Below are positions 51,230 to 63,593 of a stretch of DNA of 64,000 bases, piece by piece. Location: the NCBI RefSeq assembly GCF_002251755.1, contig NZ_NOXT01000123.1, positions 57,280 through 121,279 of the forward strand, read 5' to 3'. Numbering within the stretch: position 1 is the stretch's first letter; every line of letters starts with the position of its first letter. Under the pieces are notes generated by a model. That model ran no database searches, was not told where the DNA came from, and saw nothing but the letters and a program-made list of their open reading frames with translations. The DNA comes from Sandarakinorhabdus cyanobacteriorum. Its GTDB lineage: Bacteria > Pseudomonadota > Alphaproteobacteria > Sphingomonadales > Sphingomonadaceae. Both the position numbers and the translations under genes were made by a program.

Positions 51230-53304
51230 AGTTCCTCCTCGAGCTGCAATCCGAAGAAATCCCGGCCCGCATGCAGGCGGCGGCGGCCGAGCAGCTGAAG
51301 ACCCGCTTTGTCGAGGCGATGAAGGCCGCCGGTCTTGCCCATGGCACGGTGACGGCCGATGCAACGCCGCGCCGGTTGTGGCTGCTGGCCGATGATGTGG
51401 CCGCCGCCTCCGCAGGAAGTGCCGAAGAGGTGAAGGGCCCGGCCGCCACCGCCCCGGCGCAGGCCATCGAGGGCTTCCTGAAAAAGACCGGCCTGACCCG
51501 CGAGCAGCTGGAAGAGCGCGAGACGCCGAAGGGCGTGGTGCTGTTTGCCGTGATCCGCCGCGAAGGCCGGACGGCGGCCGAGATATTGGCCGAGGCCATT
51601 CCGCAGATCGTCACCGGCTTTGCCTGGCCCAAGTCGATGCGCTGGGGCGCTGCCAGTGCCTCCACGGCAAGCCCACGTTGGGTGCGGCCATTGACCGGCA
51701 TTTTGGCGCTGCTGGATCATGATGTGGTGCCGTGCAGCGTGTTCGGCCTCACCTCTGGCCGGGAAACGCGCGGCCATCGCATCCATGCGCCGGGCGTCCT
51801 CAGCATCACCAGCGCCGAAACCTGGGCCGACCAGCTGCGCGCCGCCCATGTGCTGGTGGCGAGCGCCGAGCGCCAGCAGATCATCGCCACCCGCGCCGAG
51901 GCCTTGGCGGCAGACGCTGGCCTGACGCTGATCCCCGATGCCGGGCTGGTGGCGGAAAATGCCGGGCTGACCGAATGGCCGGTGCCGCTGCTGGGCCGCT
52001 TTGATCCCGATTTCCTGAGTGTGCCGCGCGAGGTGATCGTGCTGACCATGCGCACCAACCAGAAATATTTTGCGCTGGCCGACAGCGCGGGCGCGCTCGC
52101 CCCGGCCTTCATCTGTGTCGCCAATCTGGAGGCGAACGACGGCGGCGCCGCCATCATCAATGGCAACCAGCGCGTGCTTTCCGCCCGCCTGTCCGATGCG
52201 CGCTTCTTCTGGGAACAGGATCTGGCCGCCGTGAAGGCCAATGGGTTGGAGGGTTTCCTGCCCAAATTGTCCGACATCGTGTTCCACGAGAGGCTGGGCA
52301 CGCTGGCCGAGAAGGTGGAGCGGGTGGCGGCGCTGGCACGCTGGCTGTGCGAAAGCGGCGCGCTGCCGGCCGATCCGGCGCTGGCGGAACGGGCAGCGCG
52401 GCTGGCCAAGGCCGATCTCGTCTCGGCCACGGTGGGCGAATTTCCGGAAGTGCAGGGCCTGATCGGCCGCTATCTCGCGCTGGCCGTGGGCATCGATCCC
52501 GCCATCGCTGATGCTATCCGTGATCATTACAAGCCAGCTGGCCAGGGCGATGATGTGCCGACCCAGCCTGTCAGTGTGGCGGTGGCGCTGGCGGACAAGC
52601 TGGATACGCTGTTTGGCTTCTTCAGCGCCGACATGCCGCCGACGGGGTCCAAGGATCCGTTTGCGCTGCGTCGTCAAGCGCTGGGCGTGCTGTCGATTCT
52701 GTCCGCATCGGAAACCCGCCTGCCGCTTCGTGCTGTCATGCGCCAGTATATTGTCCTTCAGAAACTGTCTGGATTTGAAGCTGGCTGGATGAGCCAGTTG
52801 ATGGACTTCTTCGCCGACCGCCTGAAGGTTCAGCAACGCGAAGCCGGCGTCCGTCACGACCTGATCGATGCCGTGTTCGCGCTTGGTGGCGAGGACGACT
52901 TCGTCCGCCTGCTTGCCCGCGTGAAGGCGTTGCAGGCCTTTGTCGAAACCGAGGACGGCACCAACCTGCTCGCCGGCTACAAGCGGACGGCAAATATCCT
53001 GAAGGCGGCGGAGAAGGACCCTCCCAGCGCCGAGCCGGCTACCGGCATTGGCGACGGGGCCGAGGCTGCGTTGTCCGATGCGCTGGATGCGGCGCTGCCG
53101 CAGGCGCAGGCTGCGGTGGCCGATGAACGCTTCACCGATGCCATGGCGGCACTGGCCGCACTGCGCGGGCCGGTGGATGGATTTTTCGACGCCGTGATGG
53201 TCAACGATCCCGACCCGGCAGTGCGGGCGCGGCGTTTGGCCCTGCTGGCGCGGTTCCGCGATGCGGTGCATGGCGTGGCGGACTTTTCACATATCGAAGG
53301 CTGA
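51226..53304 (+). CDS. glyS: Glycyl-tRNA synthetase beta subunit
   Basis: The tRNA-binding subunit of alpha2-beta2 GlyRS. It has 692 residues. It starts with [14 protein letters not shown], followed by KSMRWG, the HD-like region ([18 protein letters not shown]), [13 protein letters not shown] and a C-terminal anticodon-binding domain ([23 protein letters not shown]). The GTG at 51226 is favoured by the 4-bp overlap with glyQ. ppdK follows after 70 bp. Confidence 0.97.
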   Translation: MKFLLELQSEEIPARMQAAAAEQLKTRFVEAMKAAGLAHGTVTADATPRRLWLLADDVAAASAGSAEEVKGPAATAPAQAIEGFLKKTGLTREQLEERETPKGVVLFAVIRREGRTAAEILAEAIPQIVTGFAWPKSMRWGAASASTASPRWVRPLTGILALLDHDVVPCSVFGLTSGRETRGHRIHAPGVLSITSAETWADQLRAAHVLVASAERQQIIATRAEALAADAGLTLIPDAGLVAENAGLTEWPVPLLGRFDPDFLSVPREVIVLTMRTNQKYFALADSAGALAPAFICVANLEANDGGAAIINGNQRVLSARLSDARFFWEQDLAAVKANGLEGFLPKLSDIVFHERLGTLAEKVERVAALARWLCESGALPADPALAERAARLAKADLVSATVGEFPEVQGLIGRYLALAVGIDPAIADAIRDHYKPAGQGDDVPTQPVSVAVALADKLDTLFGFFSADMPPTGSKDPFALRRQALGVLSILSASETRLPLRAVMRQYIVLQKLSGFEAGWMSQLMDFFADRLKVQQREAGVRHDLIDAVFALGGEDDFVRLLARVKALQAFVETEDGTNLLAGYKRTANILKAAEKDPPSAEPATGIGDGAEAALSDALDAALPQAQAAVADERFTDAMAALAALRGPVDGFFDAVMVNDPDPAVRARRLALLARFRDAVHGVADFSHIEG

Positions 53305-53373
53305 TCGGCAGCCGTCATAGGGGGTATGGCGGCCGTGGCTGGCAACGCGAAGTTTCAAAGGGTGCACGGGGCA

Positions 53374-56037
<2,664 letters not shown>

Positions 56038-56041
56038 GCCC

Positions 56042-56116
56042 TCAGCGCCGCCACATCCACCAGCCGGTCGCAAAGCCGGCCAGCACCCACAGCCATATCT
56101 CGGCAAACAGTGCCAT
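56042..56116 (-). CDS. 24-residue membrane micro-protein
   Basis: An ORF of 24 residues, almost all one hydrophobic, Trp-rich helix (four Trp; core WLWVLAGFATGWWMW) with a C-terminal RR. The ATG has a strong Shine-Dalgarno (GGAGG, 7 nt upstream) and shares one base with the stop of the BON-like gene before it (TGATG), both signs of real translation. The helix is just long enough to span a membrane. Its stop is 4 bp from the convergent ppdK stop, inside the palindrome GCTGAG-CC-CTCAGC. No family is recognised. Confidence 0.5.
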   Translation of the reverse strand: MALFAEIWLWVLAGFATGWWMWRR

Positions 56117-56406
56117 CAGCGCTCCTCCCACCGCGCATCGATGATGAGCGGATGGTGACGCAGCCGGGCAAGAATGGCGGCGCGGGTTTCCCGGTCGGCC
56201 GTGCCGGAAAGATAGGCGATGCGGGCAGGATGGCTGCGCGGCGGGCGGAAACTGATGCTGCCATCGTCAACCTCATGCACGGCCAGTGCCCGTTGCGCCG
56301 CCCAGCCCAGCCGGCCGATGATGGTATAGCCTTCCACCACCATCCCGCCACGTGCCAGCACCACGGTGGCCGCCAGCCCGGTCAACAATTTCACGCTGTT
56401 GTGCAT
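56116..56406 (-). CDS. Small exported protein with BON-like domain
   Basis: A 96-residue protein. Residues 3-22 form a hydrophobic signal or anchor (VKLLTGLAATVVLARGGMVV). The C-terminal half, IAYLSGTADRETRAAILARLRHHPLII, resembles BON domains, which are small periplasmic domains thought to bind lipid or to scaffold envelope proteins; this assignment is by eye. The ATG at 56406 faces the hydrolase gene across 55 bp. The 24-residue ORF follows with a 1-bp overlap. Confidence 0.6.
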   Translation of the reverse strand: MHNSVKLLTGLAATVVLARGGMVVEGYTIIGRLGWAAQRALAVHEVDDGSISFRPPRSHPARIAYLSGTADRETRAAILARLRHHPLIIDARWEER

Positions 56407-56461
56407 CGCCCACAGCGGTAGGGCTTTGGCCAAAGGCTGGCAAGCACCGGCAGAGGCGGCT

Positions 56462-57436
56462 ATGCCATGCGCCATGGCCGCTGAACATGTTCCCGAACCC
56501 GATGACTGGTTGCGCCGGCACCGCCTGCCCGACGGCGCCGAACAAAGCCATGTGCTGATGCCCGATGGCTGGCCGGTGCGGGTGGTGCATCTGCCCCAGC
56601 GCGACAAGGGCCATATCCTGATCCTTACCGGGCGGGCCGATTTCGCCGAGAAATATGCCGAGGTTCTGCACGATCTTGCCGATGCCGGCTGGGGCGCGAC
56701 CATCTTCGATTGGCGCGGCCAGGGCCTGTCGCGGCGGGTGGGGAAGACGCCCCAGCATGGCGCGTCACCCGGCTTTCCTGTCTGGCTGCGCGATCTGGCC
56801 AGCATGATCGAATGGGCCAGCGCCCGCAGCGATGGCCCCCTGGTGGCAATGGCCCATTCGATGGGCGGCCATCTGCTGCTGCGCCATCTGGCGGCTGGCG
56901 GCGGCGGTGTGGCGCGGGCGGTGCTGCTGGCGCCGATGATCGGACTCAATGTGCAGCCAGTGGGCCCGGGTATCGGCCGCTGGCTGGCCGGCGTGCAGGT
57001 GGTGCGCGGCAAGGGCGATGATTATGTGTGGGGCGGCGGCCCCTGGCAGCCCGGACGTCCCGGCGAACAGCGGCAACGCTGGCTGACCAGCGATATCGAA
57101 CGGTTTCGCGATGAAAGCTGGTGGATCGGCACCTATCCCGCGCTGGCGCTCGGCAGTGTCACCTGGGGATGGCTGGATGATGCCTTCGCCAGCATTGACG
57201 CGTTGACGGCGCCGGGCGCAGCCGAAGGCATTGCGACCCCCGTGCAATTCCAGATACCGGCCCGCGATGGCCTGGTCGATTGCGCGGCCACCCGCCGTCT
57301 CGCCGCCCGCATCCCCGGCGCGCAGCTGATCGAATATGCTGACGGTGCCCACGAACTGCTGCGGGAGGCTGATCCGCTGCGCCAGCAGGTGCTGGCCGAT
57401 GCGCTTGCCTTCCTGGACATGATCAGCCTGCCATGA
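56462..57436 (+). CDS. Alpha/beta hydrolase, lysophospholipase-like
   Basis: A 324-residue serine hydrolase. The nucleophile is Ser133 in AHSMGGH, the acid lies in ARDGLVD and the base His in YADGAHELLRE. FDWRGQGLSRR is the oxyanion-region stretch of the monoacylglycerol lipase / lysophospholipase (PldB) group. No signal peptide is seen. The ATG at 56462 has AGAGG upstream; 56474 is an alternative. The stop overlaps the FAD oxidoreductase by 4 bp. Confidence 0.85.
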   Translation: MPCAMAAEHVPEPDDWLRRHRLPDGAEQSHVLMPDGWPVRVVHLPQRDKGHILILTGRADFAEKYAEVLHDLADAGWGATIFDWRGQGLSRRVGKTPQHGASPGFPVWLRDLASMIEWASARSDGPLVAMAHSMGGHLLLRHLAAGGGGVARAVLLAPMIGLNVQPVGPGIGRWLAGVQVVRGKGDDYVWGGGPWQPGRPGEQRQRWLTSDIERFRDESWWIGTYPALALGSVTWGWLDDAFASIDALTAPGAAEGIATPVQFQIPARDGLVDCAATRRLAARIPGAQLIEYADGAHELLREADPLRQQVLADALAFLDMISLP

Positions 57437-58542
57437 GTGACTTCGACATTGCCATCATCGGGGCCGGAATTGCGGGCGCCAGTACGGCCTGGTCACTGCT
57501 GCAGGCCGCCCCGGGCTTGCGCATCGCCCTGATCGAGATGGAGACCCGGCCTGGCTATCACACCACCGGGCGGTCGGCGGCTTTCTGGGTGGAAAGCTAT
57601 GGCGGGCCGGCGATCGTGCCGTTGTCCCGCGCATCGCGTGGGTTTTTCGGCGCGCCACCGGCCGGCTTTGGTCCATTGCTGGCGCCGCGCCCGGCATTGA
57701 CCGTGGCAGCGCCCGATGATCCTGGCGGCCTGGAACGGGTGGCGGCCGAGTATGATGAGGGCGGTGTCGCTTATCGCTGGCTGGATGCCGCCGCCATGGC
57801 CGCCCTGCCATCGGGGCCGATGCTGCGTCCGGAATGGAACCGGCGCGGCCTGGTGGAGGATGATTGCCACGATATCGATGTGGCGTCGCTGCACCAGGGC
57901 TTTCTGCGCGGCGTTGATGGGGCCCGGCCCACATTGATCACCAATGCCGAAGTGACCGGTCTTGATCGCAACGGCGGCCGGTGGCGTATCACCACCCGCG
58001 CCGGGGAATTCACCGCCGCCACGCTCGTCAATGCGGCGGGTGCCTGGGCGGATGCCGTCGCGGTGCTGGCAGGGGCCGCCCCGCGCGGCGTGCAGCCGCT
58101 CAGGCGCACCATGGCGGTGCTGCGCCTCGATCCGCCGCCGCCGGCCGATCTGATGGTCGTGCTGGAAGCGGCCGGGCGCTTCTATTTCAAGCCGGATGGC
58201 GGCCGGCTCTGGCTGTCCCCCCACGATGAAACGCCCGACGTGGCGCATGACGTGCGACCCGACGAGCTTGATCTTGCCATGGTGATCGACCGGTTCGAGC
58301 AGGCGACCACGGTGACGGTGCAGCGGCTCGAATCCAGTTGGGCCGGCCTCAGAAGCTTTGCGCCCGACCGGGTGCCGTTGTTCGGGTTTGACGCCGGGGT
58401 TGATGGGCTGTTCTGGTGTGCCGGCCAGGGCGGCTTTGGCATCCAGACGGCGCCGGCCGCCGGCCGCCTGTGCGCGGCGCTGTTGCTGGGCAACACGCCG
58501 CCGCTGGACCCTGCGCCCTATCTCGTCACGCGGGCGTTGTAA
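57433..58542 (+). CDS. FAD-dependent oxidoreductase (DAO family)
   Basis: A 369-residue flavoenzyme of the D-amino-acid oxidase / glycine oxidase fold. The dinucleotide motif is IGAGIAGAS (residues 9-17), followed by the acidic strand [18 protein letters not shown] and the C-terminal [20 protein letters not shown]. Likely substrates are an amino acid or amine; none can be assigned. It is translationally coupled to the hydrolase upstream. Its last 25 bp overlap the 3' end of tgt, on the other strand. Confidence 0.87.
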   Translation: MSDFDIAIIGAGIAGASTAWSLLQAAPGLRIALIEMETRPGYHTTGRSAAFWVESYGGPAIVPLSRASRGFFGAPPAGFGPLLAPRPALTVAAPDDPGGLERVAAEYDEGGVAYRWLDAAAMAALPSGPMLRPEWNRRGLVEDDCHDIDVASLHQGFLRGVDGARPTLITNAEVTGLDRNGGRWRITTRAGEFTAATLVNAAGAWADAVAVLAGAAPRGVQPLRRTMAVLRLDPPPPADLMVVLEAAGRFYFKPDGGRLWLSPHDETPDVAHDVRPDELDLAMVIDRFEQATTVTVQRLESSWAGLRSFAPDRVPLFGFDAGVDGLFWCAGQGGFGIQTAPAAGRLCAALLLGNTPPLDPAPYLVTRAL

Positions 58543-59666
58543 CGGGCCAGGAAACCTGCCGCAAAATCGGTCAGCGTGCCGGCGGCAATGGCGGCGCGCA
58601 AACCCGCCATCAGCTGCTGGTAAAAGCCGATATTGTGCTGGGTCAGCAACATGGCGCCCAGCATCTCGCCCGCCTTGATGAGATGGTGGAGATAGGCGCG
58701 GCTGGCCGCATCGGGGCCATGGCACACCGGGCAGCGGCAATCCTCATCCAGGGGGCGCAGATCCTCGGCATGGGCGGCATTGCGCAGATTGAGCGGGCCA
58801 TCATGAGTGAAGGCCTGGCCGTTGCGCCCCGAACGGGTGGGCAGCACGCAATCAAACATGTCCACCCCGCGCACCACGGCGCCCACGATGTCATCCGGCT
58901 TGCCGACACCCATCAGATAGCGCGGGGCGGTTTCGGGCAGCTGATCGGTGGCATAATCCAGCACGCCAAACATCGCCGGCTGGCCTTCGCCCACAGCGAG
59001 CCCGCCGATGGCATAGCCGTCAAAGCCGATGGCGCGCAGCGCCGTGGCGGATTCGGCGCGCAACCGTTCGTCGAGCCCGCCCTGCTGGATGCCGAACAGC
59101 GCGGCGCCGGCCGCATGTTCGCCGCCGGCATCAAAGGCCGCCCGGCTGCGCACCGCCCAGCGCATGGAGCGTTCCATGGCGGCGGCGACCTGTTCGCGTG
59201 GGGCGGGCAGGGCGACCAGTTCGTCAAAGGCCATCACGATATCGCTGCCCAACAGGCGCTGGATCTCCATCGAACGTTCCGGGCTCATCAGATGGCGGCT
59301 GCCATCAAGATGGCTGGCAAAGGTCACGCCCTCTTCGCTGCGCTTGGTGAGGGACGACAGGCTCATCACCTGATACCCGCCGCTGTCGGTCAGGATCGGG
59401 CGGTTCCAGCCCATGAAGCGGTGCAGGCCGCCCAGGCGATGGATCCGTTCGGCCGTGGGGCGCAGCATCAGGTGATAGGTGTTGCCCAGGATGATGTCCG
59501 CCCCAGCCGCGCGCACCTCGGATGTGCGCATCGCCTTCACCGTCGCGGCCGTGCCCACCGGCATGAAGGCCGGCGTGCGGATCTCGCCACGCCGCATGGC
59601 GATGGTGCCAGTGCGGGCCTTGCCGGACCGGGCGTGGATGGTGAACTGGAAACGCGGGGGCATCAT
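58518..59666 (-). CDS. tgt: tRNA-guanine transglycosylase
   Basis: Exchanges the wobble guanine for preQ1 in tRNAs with GUN anticodons, including the tRNA-His of this window, on the way to queuosine. It has 382 residues. The nucleophile Asp is in the [17 protein letters not shown] region, the substrate Asp in [12 protein letters not shown], and the zinc site CRCPVC with a later His (YLHHLIK). It overlaps the convergent FAD enzyme by 25 bp. Confidence 0.97.
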   Translation of the reverse strand: MMPPRFQFTIHARSGKARTGTIAMRRGEIRTPAFMPVGTAATVKAMRTSEVRAAGADIILGNTYHLMLRPTAERIHRLGGLHRFMGWNRPILTDSGGYQVMSLSSLTKRSEEGVTFASHLDGSRHLMSPERSMEIQRLLGSDIVMAFDELVALPAPREQVAAAMERSMRWAVRSRAAFDAGGEHAAGAALFGIQQGGLDERLRAESATALRAIGFDGYAIGGLAVGEGQPAMFGVLDYATDQLPETAPRYLMGVGKPDDIVGAVVRGVDMFDCVLPTRSGRNGQAFTHDGPLNLRNAAHAEDLRPLDEDCRCPVCHGPDAASRAYLHHLIKAGEMLGAMLLTQHNIGFYQQLMAGLRAAIAAGTLTDFAAGFLARYNARVTR

Positions 59667-59677
59667 GGCGCGGGGCC

Positions 59678-60544
59678 TTAGCCGGCTTTGCCCCCCTGCG
59701 CAAAGGCAGCACTGATCCAGCGGGTGACAGCGCGAATCGCCGGCAGGCGCTGCACATCGCGGTGGACGGCCAGCCAGGGGGTGCGTGGCGGCGCCGGGGT
59801 GGCGGTCGGGATTTCGATCAGCCCGCCCGCCATGCGGCGCGGCAGCAAACCGATGCCAGCACCGGCCTGGGTGGCGGTGAGCAGCGCCCGCGTGGAGCCG
59901 GTGGCCATGCGCACCGCCCCTGACAGGCCAAGCCCGGCCAGCCAGGCCATTTCGGGGATGCGGCCGAAACTGTCATCATAAGCCAATATCGGCCCGTCAG
60001 CCGCATCGATGCTGGCCGGATCGCGCCCCGCCAGCCAGGCTGGGCTGGCAAACAGCGCCACCTGCTCGGCCGGCAGCGCCCGCACGATCAGGGCATTGCC
60101 TTCGGGCCGGCTCATCCGCACCGCCACATCAGCCTCGCGGCTGGCAAGGCTGACCACGGCGCCCTGGCTTTGCAGGGTGATTGCGATGCCGGGATGCCGG
60201 GCCCACAGTTGTGGCAGGGCAGGGGCCAGCCGATCGGCAATGATGGTTTCAGTGGCGGTGATGCGCACGGCCACCGGCCCGTCTGCCCGCATGGCCGCCG
60301 CTGCCCGGCTGATGCTGGCCATCTGTGCCTCCAGCGGTTCGGCCAGGGCGGCCAATTTCTGCCCCTCGGGCGTCAGCCGCGCACCATCGGCCCGCCGGTC
60401 CACCAGTCGCAGCTTCAGGCTGCCTTCCAACCCGTCGAGCCGGCGGGCGGCGGTGGAGATGGCGATGCCGCGTGCGCGGGCCGCTGCGCTGATTGAACCC
60501 AACCGGGCAACGCTGGCCAGCAGCGCCATGTCATCAAGATCCAT
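59678..60544 (-). CDS. LysR-family transcriptional regulator
   Basis: A 288-residue regulator. Residues 1-60 are a winged helix-turn-helix ([21 protein letters not shown]...AARRLDGLE) and the rest is a periplasmic-binding-like effector domain ([30 protein letters not shown]). It diverges from the YdhR-like gene across about 110 bp, a typical arrangement for a regulator and its target. The effector is unknown. An in-frame ATG at 60559 would add five residues. Confidence 0.9.
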   Translation of the reverse strand: MDLDDMALLASVARLGSISAAARARGIAISTAARRLDGLEGSLKLRLVDRRADGARLTPEGQKLAALAEPLEAQMASISRAAAAMRADGPVAVRITATETIIADRLAPALPQLWARHPGIAITLQSQGAVVSLASREADVAVRMSRPEGNALIVRALPAEQVALFASPAWLAGRDPASIDAADGPILAYDDSFGRIPEMAWLAGLGLSGAVRMATGSTRALLTATQAGAGIGLLPRRMAGGLIEIPTATPAPPRTPWLAVHRDVQRLPAIRAVTRWISAAFAQGGKAG

Positions 60545-60653
60545 CGACAATCGTTCCATTTCTGCAACGCTGGTTTGCCGAGATCTGCATGGCAGCGCCG
60601 GCCTGCCAATGCCAGCATTAGATCTTCATCAATCGATGATGAGGAGAATGACG

Positions 60654-61016
60654 ATGTTGCCGAAACTCGTTCCCGCCATGGCCCTTGCGATGGGCCTGCT
60701 GCTGGCCGGCGGTGCCCAGGCCCGCCCCGTGGCCGTGCTTGTGGCGGTGCCCATCCCGGCCGGCCTGCCCAAGGAAAAGCTGGAGGGCCTGTTTGCCGCC
60801 AGCGTGGGCGACTATCAGGGCCGCACGGGCCTGACGCGCAAATATTTCACCATTGGCGATGATGGCCGGGCCGGCGGCATCTATCTGTGGGAAAGCCGGG
60901 CAGCGGCCGAAGCCTGGTTCAACGAAGCCTGGAAGGCAGGGGTGCTGAAACGCTGGGGCGCACCGGCCAGCGTCAGCTATTTCGATGTGCCGCTGGTGGT
61001 GGACAACAGCAAATGA
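60654..61016 (+). CDS. Exported YdhR-like (ferredoxin-like monooxygenase fold) protein
   Basis: A 120-residue protein with a signal peptide ([15 protein letters not shown]) and a mature domain of about 95 residues. LTRKYFTIGDDGRAGGIYLWESRAAAEAWFN matches the YdhR-type alpha/beta barrel family, dimeric proteins sometimes called putative monooxygenases; most members are cytosolic, so the export signal is unusual. The ATG at 60654 lies 7 nt after GAGGAG; in-frame ATGs at 60648 and 60636 are alternatives. The stop overlaps the alcohol dehydrogenase start. Confidence 0.72.
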   Translation: MLPKLVPAMALAMGLLLAGGAQARPVAVLVAVPIPAGLPKEKLEGLFAASVGDYQGRTGLTRKYFTIGDDGRAGGIYLWESRAAAEAWFNEAWKAGVLKRWGAPASVSYFDVPLVVDNSK

Positions 61017-62041
61017 TGCAGGCGCTGCATTTCATCGCCCCCGGCCGTTTTGAATGGCGGGAGCAGAAGCCGCTGGTGCTGGCGGCCGCCACGGACGCGA
61101 TTGTGCGCCCGCTGGCGGTCGCCCGCTGCGATCTGGATCTCTATATCGCTGCCGGCGTGGTGAAGATGCGAGGGCCGTTCGCCTTTGGCCACGAATGCGT
61201 GGCCGAGGTGGTGGACGCGGGCGAGGCGGCCGGCGTGCAGCCGGGCCAGCGGGTGATCGTGCCGTTCCAGCTGAGCTGCGGGCGCTGCCCGGCCTGCCAG
61301 CGCGGCCACACCGGCAGTTGTGAAGCCTATCCACCGCTCGCCAATTTCGGCCTCGGCGGCGCACCACGCACGGATTATGGCGGCGCATTGTCGGGCGCGA
61401 TGCATGTGCCGTTTGCCGATCATATGCTCGTGCCGCTACCCGAGGGCCTGGATCCGGTGGCGGTGGCAAGCGCGTCTGACAATATCGCCGATGGCTGGCG
61501 CGCGGTGGGGCCGCAACTGGCAGCCCGCCCCGGTGCCAGTGTGCTGGTGGTGGGCGGTCTGGCGCAGAGCGTCGGCCTCTATGCCGCCGGCTGCGCGGTG
61601 GCGGCGGGCGCGGGCCGCGTGCTCTATCTGGACGATGATGAAGACCGGCGCGAACGGGCGGCCCGCCTGGGCGCCGAAGTCGCGCCGCTGGCGCTCGCCG
61701 AAGGGCGCACACCCACCGATCTGTTCGACATCGTGGTGGAGGCGGCGGGCACGGCGCCGGCGCTGGAATTTGCCATCCGTTCGGCAGCGCGCAATGCGGT
61801 GCTGACCAGTGTGGCCATTCATCTTGATCGATTGACCCCGGTGCCGCTGACCGAAGCCTATTACCGCGGGCTCACCTTCGTCACCGCCCGGGTGGATTCG
61901 CGCGCACATCTGCCGGCGGTGGTGGGCTGCCTTGCCTGCGGGCATTTCCACCCCGAGCATGTGACGCACAAGGTGCTGCCCTTTGCCCAGGCCGGCGAGG
62001 CGATGACCAATCCTGGCCCCAAGCTGGTGTTTGTGCCCTGA
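61013..62041 (+). CDS. Zinc-dependent alcohol dehydrogenase family (MDR)
   Basis: A 342-residue medium-chain dehydrogenase. The catalytic zinc ligands are a Cys near residue 37 (ARCDLDLY) and the pair in GHECVAEV; the structural zinc has four Cys in CGRCPACQRGHTGSC. A Rossmann region follows (VLVVGGLAQSVGLYAA), with a changed dinucleotide motif (GGLAQS instead of GxGxxG). The LDDDEDR strand after it favours NAD over NADP. The first ATG (61013) overlaps the YdhR-like stop by 4 bp; a second ATG is at 61016. Substrate is unknown. Confidence 0.87.
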   Translation: MMQALHFIAPGRFEWREQKPLVLAAATDAIVRPLAVARCDLDLYIAAGVVKMRGPFAFGHECVAEVVDAGEAAGVQPGQRVIVPFQLSCGRCPACQRGHTGSCEAYPPLANFGLGGAPRTDYGGALSGAMHVPFADHMLVPLPEGLDPVAVASASDNIADGWRAVGPQLAARPGASVLVVGGLAQSVGLYAAGCAVAAGAGRVLYLDDDEDRRERAARLGAEVAPLALAEGRTPTDLFDIVVEAAGTAPALEFAIRSAARNAVLTSVAIHLDRLTPVPLTEAYYRGLTFVTARVDSRAHLPAVVGCLACGHFHPEHVTHKVLPFAQAGEAMTNPGPKLVFVP

Positions 62042-62065
62042 TGCGGCCTTGCCTATAATCGGGTC

Positions 62066-62434
62066 ATGCGCAGCGCCTTGCTCATCCTTGCCGTGCTGGC
62101 CGCCCCGGCGCTGGCGGCGCGCACCGATGTGGGTGCGTTGCCTGCCAGTGGCCCGGCGGTGAAATGCCTCGACGAAACCGGCCTGCAATATGTGGCGACC
62201 GGCAATCGCGACTGGCTGCTGATGCGCCAGGGCCGCGGCACCTTCCGGGCCGAGCTTGTGGGTGGCTGCCCCGGCATGGGCGCCAACCGCATCATCGCCC
62301 GCCGCAACACCCAGGGGCGGCTGTGCGGCAATGATCTGATCGAGGTGATCGATCCGGTGGGCGGCATGAACTATGGCCAATGCCGCATCGGCCGGATCGA
62401 GCCGATTGCCGTGCCCAAGGGCGCGCGCTTCTAA
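62066..62434 (+). CDS. Exported DUF6491-like protein
   Basis: A 122-residue secreted protein. The signal peptide is ALLILAVLAAPALA. The mature part has four cysteines in the pattern of the DUF6491 family: CLDETG, GGCPGMGANRII, RLCGNDLIEV and QCRIGRIE, probably two disulfides. No function is known for the family. It stands 25 bp downstream of the alcohol dehydrogenase and may share its message. Confidence 0.65.
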   Translation: MRSALLILAVLAAPALAARTDVGALPASGPAVKCLDETGLQYVATGNRDWLLMRQGRGTFRAELVGGCPGMGANRIIARRNTQGRLCGNDLIEVIDPVGGMNYGQCRIGRIEPIAVPKGARF

Positions 62435-62484
62435 CCGAGCCGGCAGCCTCGACAGGCGGGTGCTGCCCGCCGTAAGGGCAAGGC

Positions 62485-63207
62485 ATGAACGAAATTGCAA
62501 AGAACCGCCCCGCCTGGGCCGTGGCGCTGCTGGCCGGGGTCGCGATGCCGGCGGCCGCGCTGCTGCTGGTTGGGCCAGCGGGCGTGGCCGGCGTGGGCGC
62601 GCCGGTGCTGGCAGCCGGCCTGATGGCGATCGGCATGATCGGCGCTGCGGCGGCGGGCCGGTTCTGGACCGGCTATGGCATTGCCGTGCTGGCCGGCCTG
62701 GGGCTGGTGCTGCTGCTGCGCAGCGCCGGCTTCGGGCCATTGCCGCACCCCTTTTCAACCGGGCTTGCGGTGCTGATGGCCAGCCTTAGCTTTGCCGCGC
62801 GCGGTTTTCTGTTTTCGCGGGCGCTGGGTGCGCGGGGCTGGTTGATGGCCCTGTTTGTCGTCGCTGGTGAGGCGGCAACCCTGGTGGCCACGGCCACATT
62901 GCCCGGCGTGTTGCCGGCCTGGCTGCTGGCCCTGCTGCCGGCGCAGTGGGCGAGCATGGCGCTGAACACCGCCTTGCTGGGCACCGGCACGCGGGCGGCG
63001 GCATCGGCGCTCTATGCGCTGGCCGGCACGGCGGCCGCCACCCTGCTGGTTGCTCGGCTGCTGCCGCGCAAATGGCCCTATGCCATCATGTTCATAACCT
63101 GGCTGGCGCTGTCGGCGCTGGTGATGCACCGCCCGGTGCCGCCCGCTGGCGGCGCGGCGCCCGCTGCGATAGGCTTGGGCGCAGAGCAGGCAGGGGACAG
63201 GAAATGA
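62485..63207 (+). CDS. Hypothetical multi-spanning membrane protein
   Basis: A 240-residue integral membrane protein with about eight short hydrophobic helices rich in Ala, Gly and Leu and few charged residues apart from loops (RFWTGYG, FSRALGARGW, LPRKWPYA). I recognise no family. The start is an ATG at 62485 with an upstream AGGGCAAGG site. The stop overlaps the cupin gene by 4 bp (ATGA). Confidence 0.6.
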   Translation: MNEIAKNRPAWAVALLAGVAMPAAALLLVGPAGVAGVGAPVLAAGLMAIGMIGAAAAGRFWTGYGIAVLAGLGLVLLLRSAGFGPLPHPFSTGLAVLMASLSFAARGFLFSRALGARGWLMALFVVAGEAATLVATATLPGVLPAWLLALLPAQWASMALNTALLGTGTRAAASALYALAGTAAATLLVARLLPRKWPYAIMFITWLALSALVMHRPVPPAGGAAPAAIGLGAEQAGDRK

Positions 63208-63593
63208 GCAAGCATATCTGGGCAATCGGGGCGGCGATGGCGCTGGCGGGCTTTGGCGCCGGGCTGGCCGTGGCGCAGGGCGCGGCGCCCACCACCATGC
63301 GCACGCCGCAGTTCGCCAACACGGAAGTGAAGGTGTGGAAAAGCCTGATCATGCCGGGCAATCCGCTGCCGCTGCACCGCCATGATCATCCGCGCGTGAT
63401 CATCGCGCTGAAGGGCGGCACGATGCACATCCTCGAGGAAACCGGCCCGGCGCCGGACAAGAGCGACATCGCCGTGTGGGAAACCGGCAAGGCCTATTGG
63501 CTGCCCGCCAATCCCAAGACCCAGCACCAGGACATCAACATCGGCAAGGACCCGATCGAGGTGATGGTGGTGGAGCTGCAGAAGGCGTGGTGA
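63204..63593 (+). CDS. Exported cupin-domain protein
   Basis: A 129-residue protein with a signal peptide (AIGAAMALAGFGAGLAVAQ) and a single cupin barrel. The metal-binding His residues fit PLHRHDHPRVI, with the second motif less conserved (GKAYWLPANPKTQHQD). It may bind a metal and a small ligand in the periplasm; no enzyme activity can be assigned. It is coupled to the membrane protein upstream and to the TlyA-type gene downstream by 4-bp overlaps at both ends. Confidence 0.75.
   Translation: MSKHIWAIGAAMALAGFGAGLAVAQGAAPTTMRTPQFANTEVKVWKSLIMPGNPLPLHRHDHPRVIIALKGGTMHILEETGPAPDKSDIAVWETGKAYWLPANPKTQHQDINIGKDPIEVMVVELQKAW

Noticed and set aside
51163-53271. Minus-strand frame of 702 codons opposite glyS
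   Set aside because: Shadow of glyS, which shows all expected GlyRS beta-subunit motifs.
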